This document shows positions 28,701-29,534 of a stretch of DNA of 29,534 bases, in pieces. Position 1 is the stretch's first letter; each line of letters starts with the position of its first letter. The position numbers and the translations under genes were made by a program. The notes under the pieces were generated by a model. The model made no database searches, had not been told where the DNA came from, and saw nothing but the letters and a program-made list of their open reading frames with translations. Source of the stretch: Larix sibirica (Eukaryota > Streptophyta > Pinopsida > Pinales > Pinaceae); the NCBI GenBank assembly GCA_004151065.3, contig NWUY0304554623.1:1-29534 (forward strand), read 5' to 3'.

Positions 28701-29534
28701 AATCCCTCGACCCTGAAGAAAAGTAGACAAATGGACAAGTGGATGCTATTTCATGTTCTTTTCTTTTTCGATCCAATCTTGCTTCGAGAGTTACCACTGT
28801 ACTTACTTGCCTGATCCCGTACCCTGGAAAATTGGGTAATTCTTTCATTTCATGACGCTTTATTATATACGTAATTACGCCATCGCTAATTCGCTCATTC
28901 ATATAGGTGATTTTCACGCTTCCTGATCAACCCTCTCATTTTGAATTGAGGGCCAAGGAGATGTAGGGCCTGACTGGGTCTTACCTGAGCTCGAAGAGTT
29001 GGTCCTGGTCAACCCCTAATCTATGCTTGAGCTTGACAAAGTGGATGGAAACCCTTCTCAGTCACTGTTTGGGAGAAAGAAAATCGCATCTTTTGGCTGT
29101 AAGATGGGCTACCCTAGATTACTATTGAGCTACCCTAGATAGATTACGTGACATGTTCGCCCCTTGTGGGCCAGCGCGCCCCTGCAAGGGGGCCATTGAT
29201 TAGCAGAACCCATCATGGTTGTTAAGTTGGGCTGGGGGGGTCCAACATTAGAACAAAAGAATGTAACTAGTGGGCAGGAGGAACCACCAGGGTGGCACAA
29301 AGCTCTACAGAGTAAGGGCATGCCAGTATTGGTCGAGCATGAGAGGAAGAAAAGGGTGGAGCAAGTGTAGTTGGTATAATATATAAGGTGCAACATTCCC
29401 TAAACCCTGAAGTCGGTCCATGAAAGCCGCTACCTGCTCTTTGAAGTAAGGGTCACTGATTTTTGACTTAATTTGGGGGGCCAATAAGTAAAATGAAACT
29501 GACTGAACCTAAACTACCACATGCTCATATATAA
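28701..29534. other. Spacer with one nested hairpin, no gene
   Basis: GAGCTACCCTAGAT-type words are duplicated near 29107 and 29129. Frames 28684-28917 and 29130-29396 on the minus strand show no domain. The hairpin at 29160-29191 is the only notable structure. The window ends in spacer. Confidence 0.5.
29160..29191. repeat. Nested hairpin CCCCTTG ... CAAGGGG
   Basis: CCCCTTG (29160-29166) pairs with CAAGGGG (29185-29191). Inside it GGGC (29168-29171) pairs with GCCC (29178-29181). The GC-rich arms begin and end with CTTG/CAAG, as in the stems that can be drawn inside Bpu-like cores. No sequence identity with those elements extends beyond that. Confidence 0.45.

Overview
This 29.5 kb window looks like gene-free intergenic DNA from a large plant mitochondrial genome, most likely a gymnosperm. 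The base composition is mixed, with short G and purine tracts. No open frame matches a standard mitochondrial protein. Degenerate short repeat families fill much of the sequence. There is one degraded copy of mitochondrial trnP(UGG). Six short elements (34-36 bp, five bounded by AAGG/CCTT direct repeats) have the architecture described for the Bpu elements of Cycas mtDNA. I cannot name the species, and a nuclear copy of mtDNA cannot be excluded from sequence alone.

Layout: 1-7.1 kb is spacer with purine-rich degenerate repeats, a candidate decayed reading frame on the minus strand (4413-4802) and dispersed direct repeats. 7.1-9.17 kb is a compositionally distinct island with few homopolymer or purine runs; smaller look-alikes sit at about 3.0-3.4 kb and 19.4-19.8 kb. 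9.6-10.0 kb is a degenerate CAGAAGCCTT repeat tract. About 10.48-10.83 kb is a decayed Ty3/gypsy retrotransposon fragment covering the protease region, split by a 36-bp Bpu-like element. 11.3-18.2 kb is repeat-rich spacer with three more elements. It ends in a 114-base assembly gap that starts four bases after one of them. 18.3-22.0 kb holds the trnP pseudogene, a second CAGAAGCC tract and several hairpins. 22.0-24.8 kb has two unidentified open frames (22588-22737 plus, 23559-23771 minus). 25-29.5 kb is again degenerate repeats, with a strong hairpin next to a 3 x 23 bp tandem array.

The genes do not form any pathway. The main interest is the turnover of the sequence. The retrotransposon frame lets the empty site of one Bpu-like element be read directly: removing 32 bp restores the protease-to-linker junction in frame, with a 5-bp target duplication. 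That is local evidence that these 36-bp units are inserted sequences. Most open frames of 60-150 codons here run through repeats and show no domain, so I treat them as chance.
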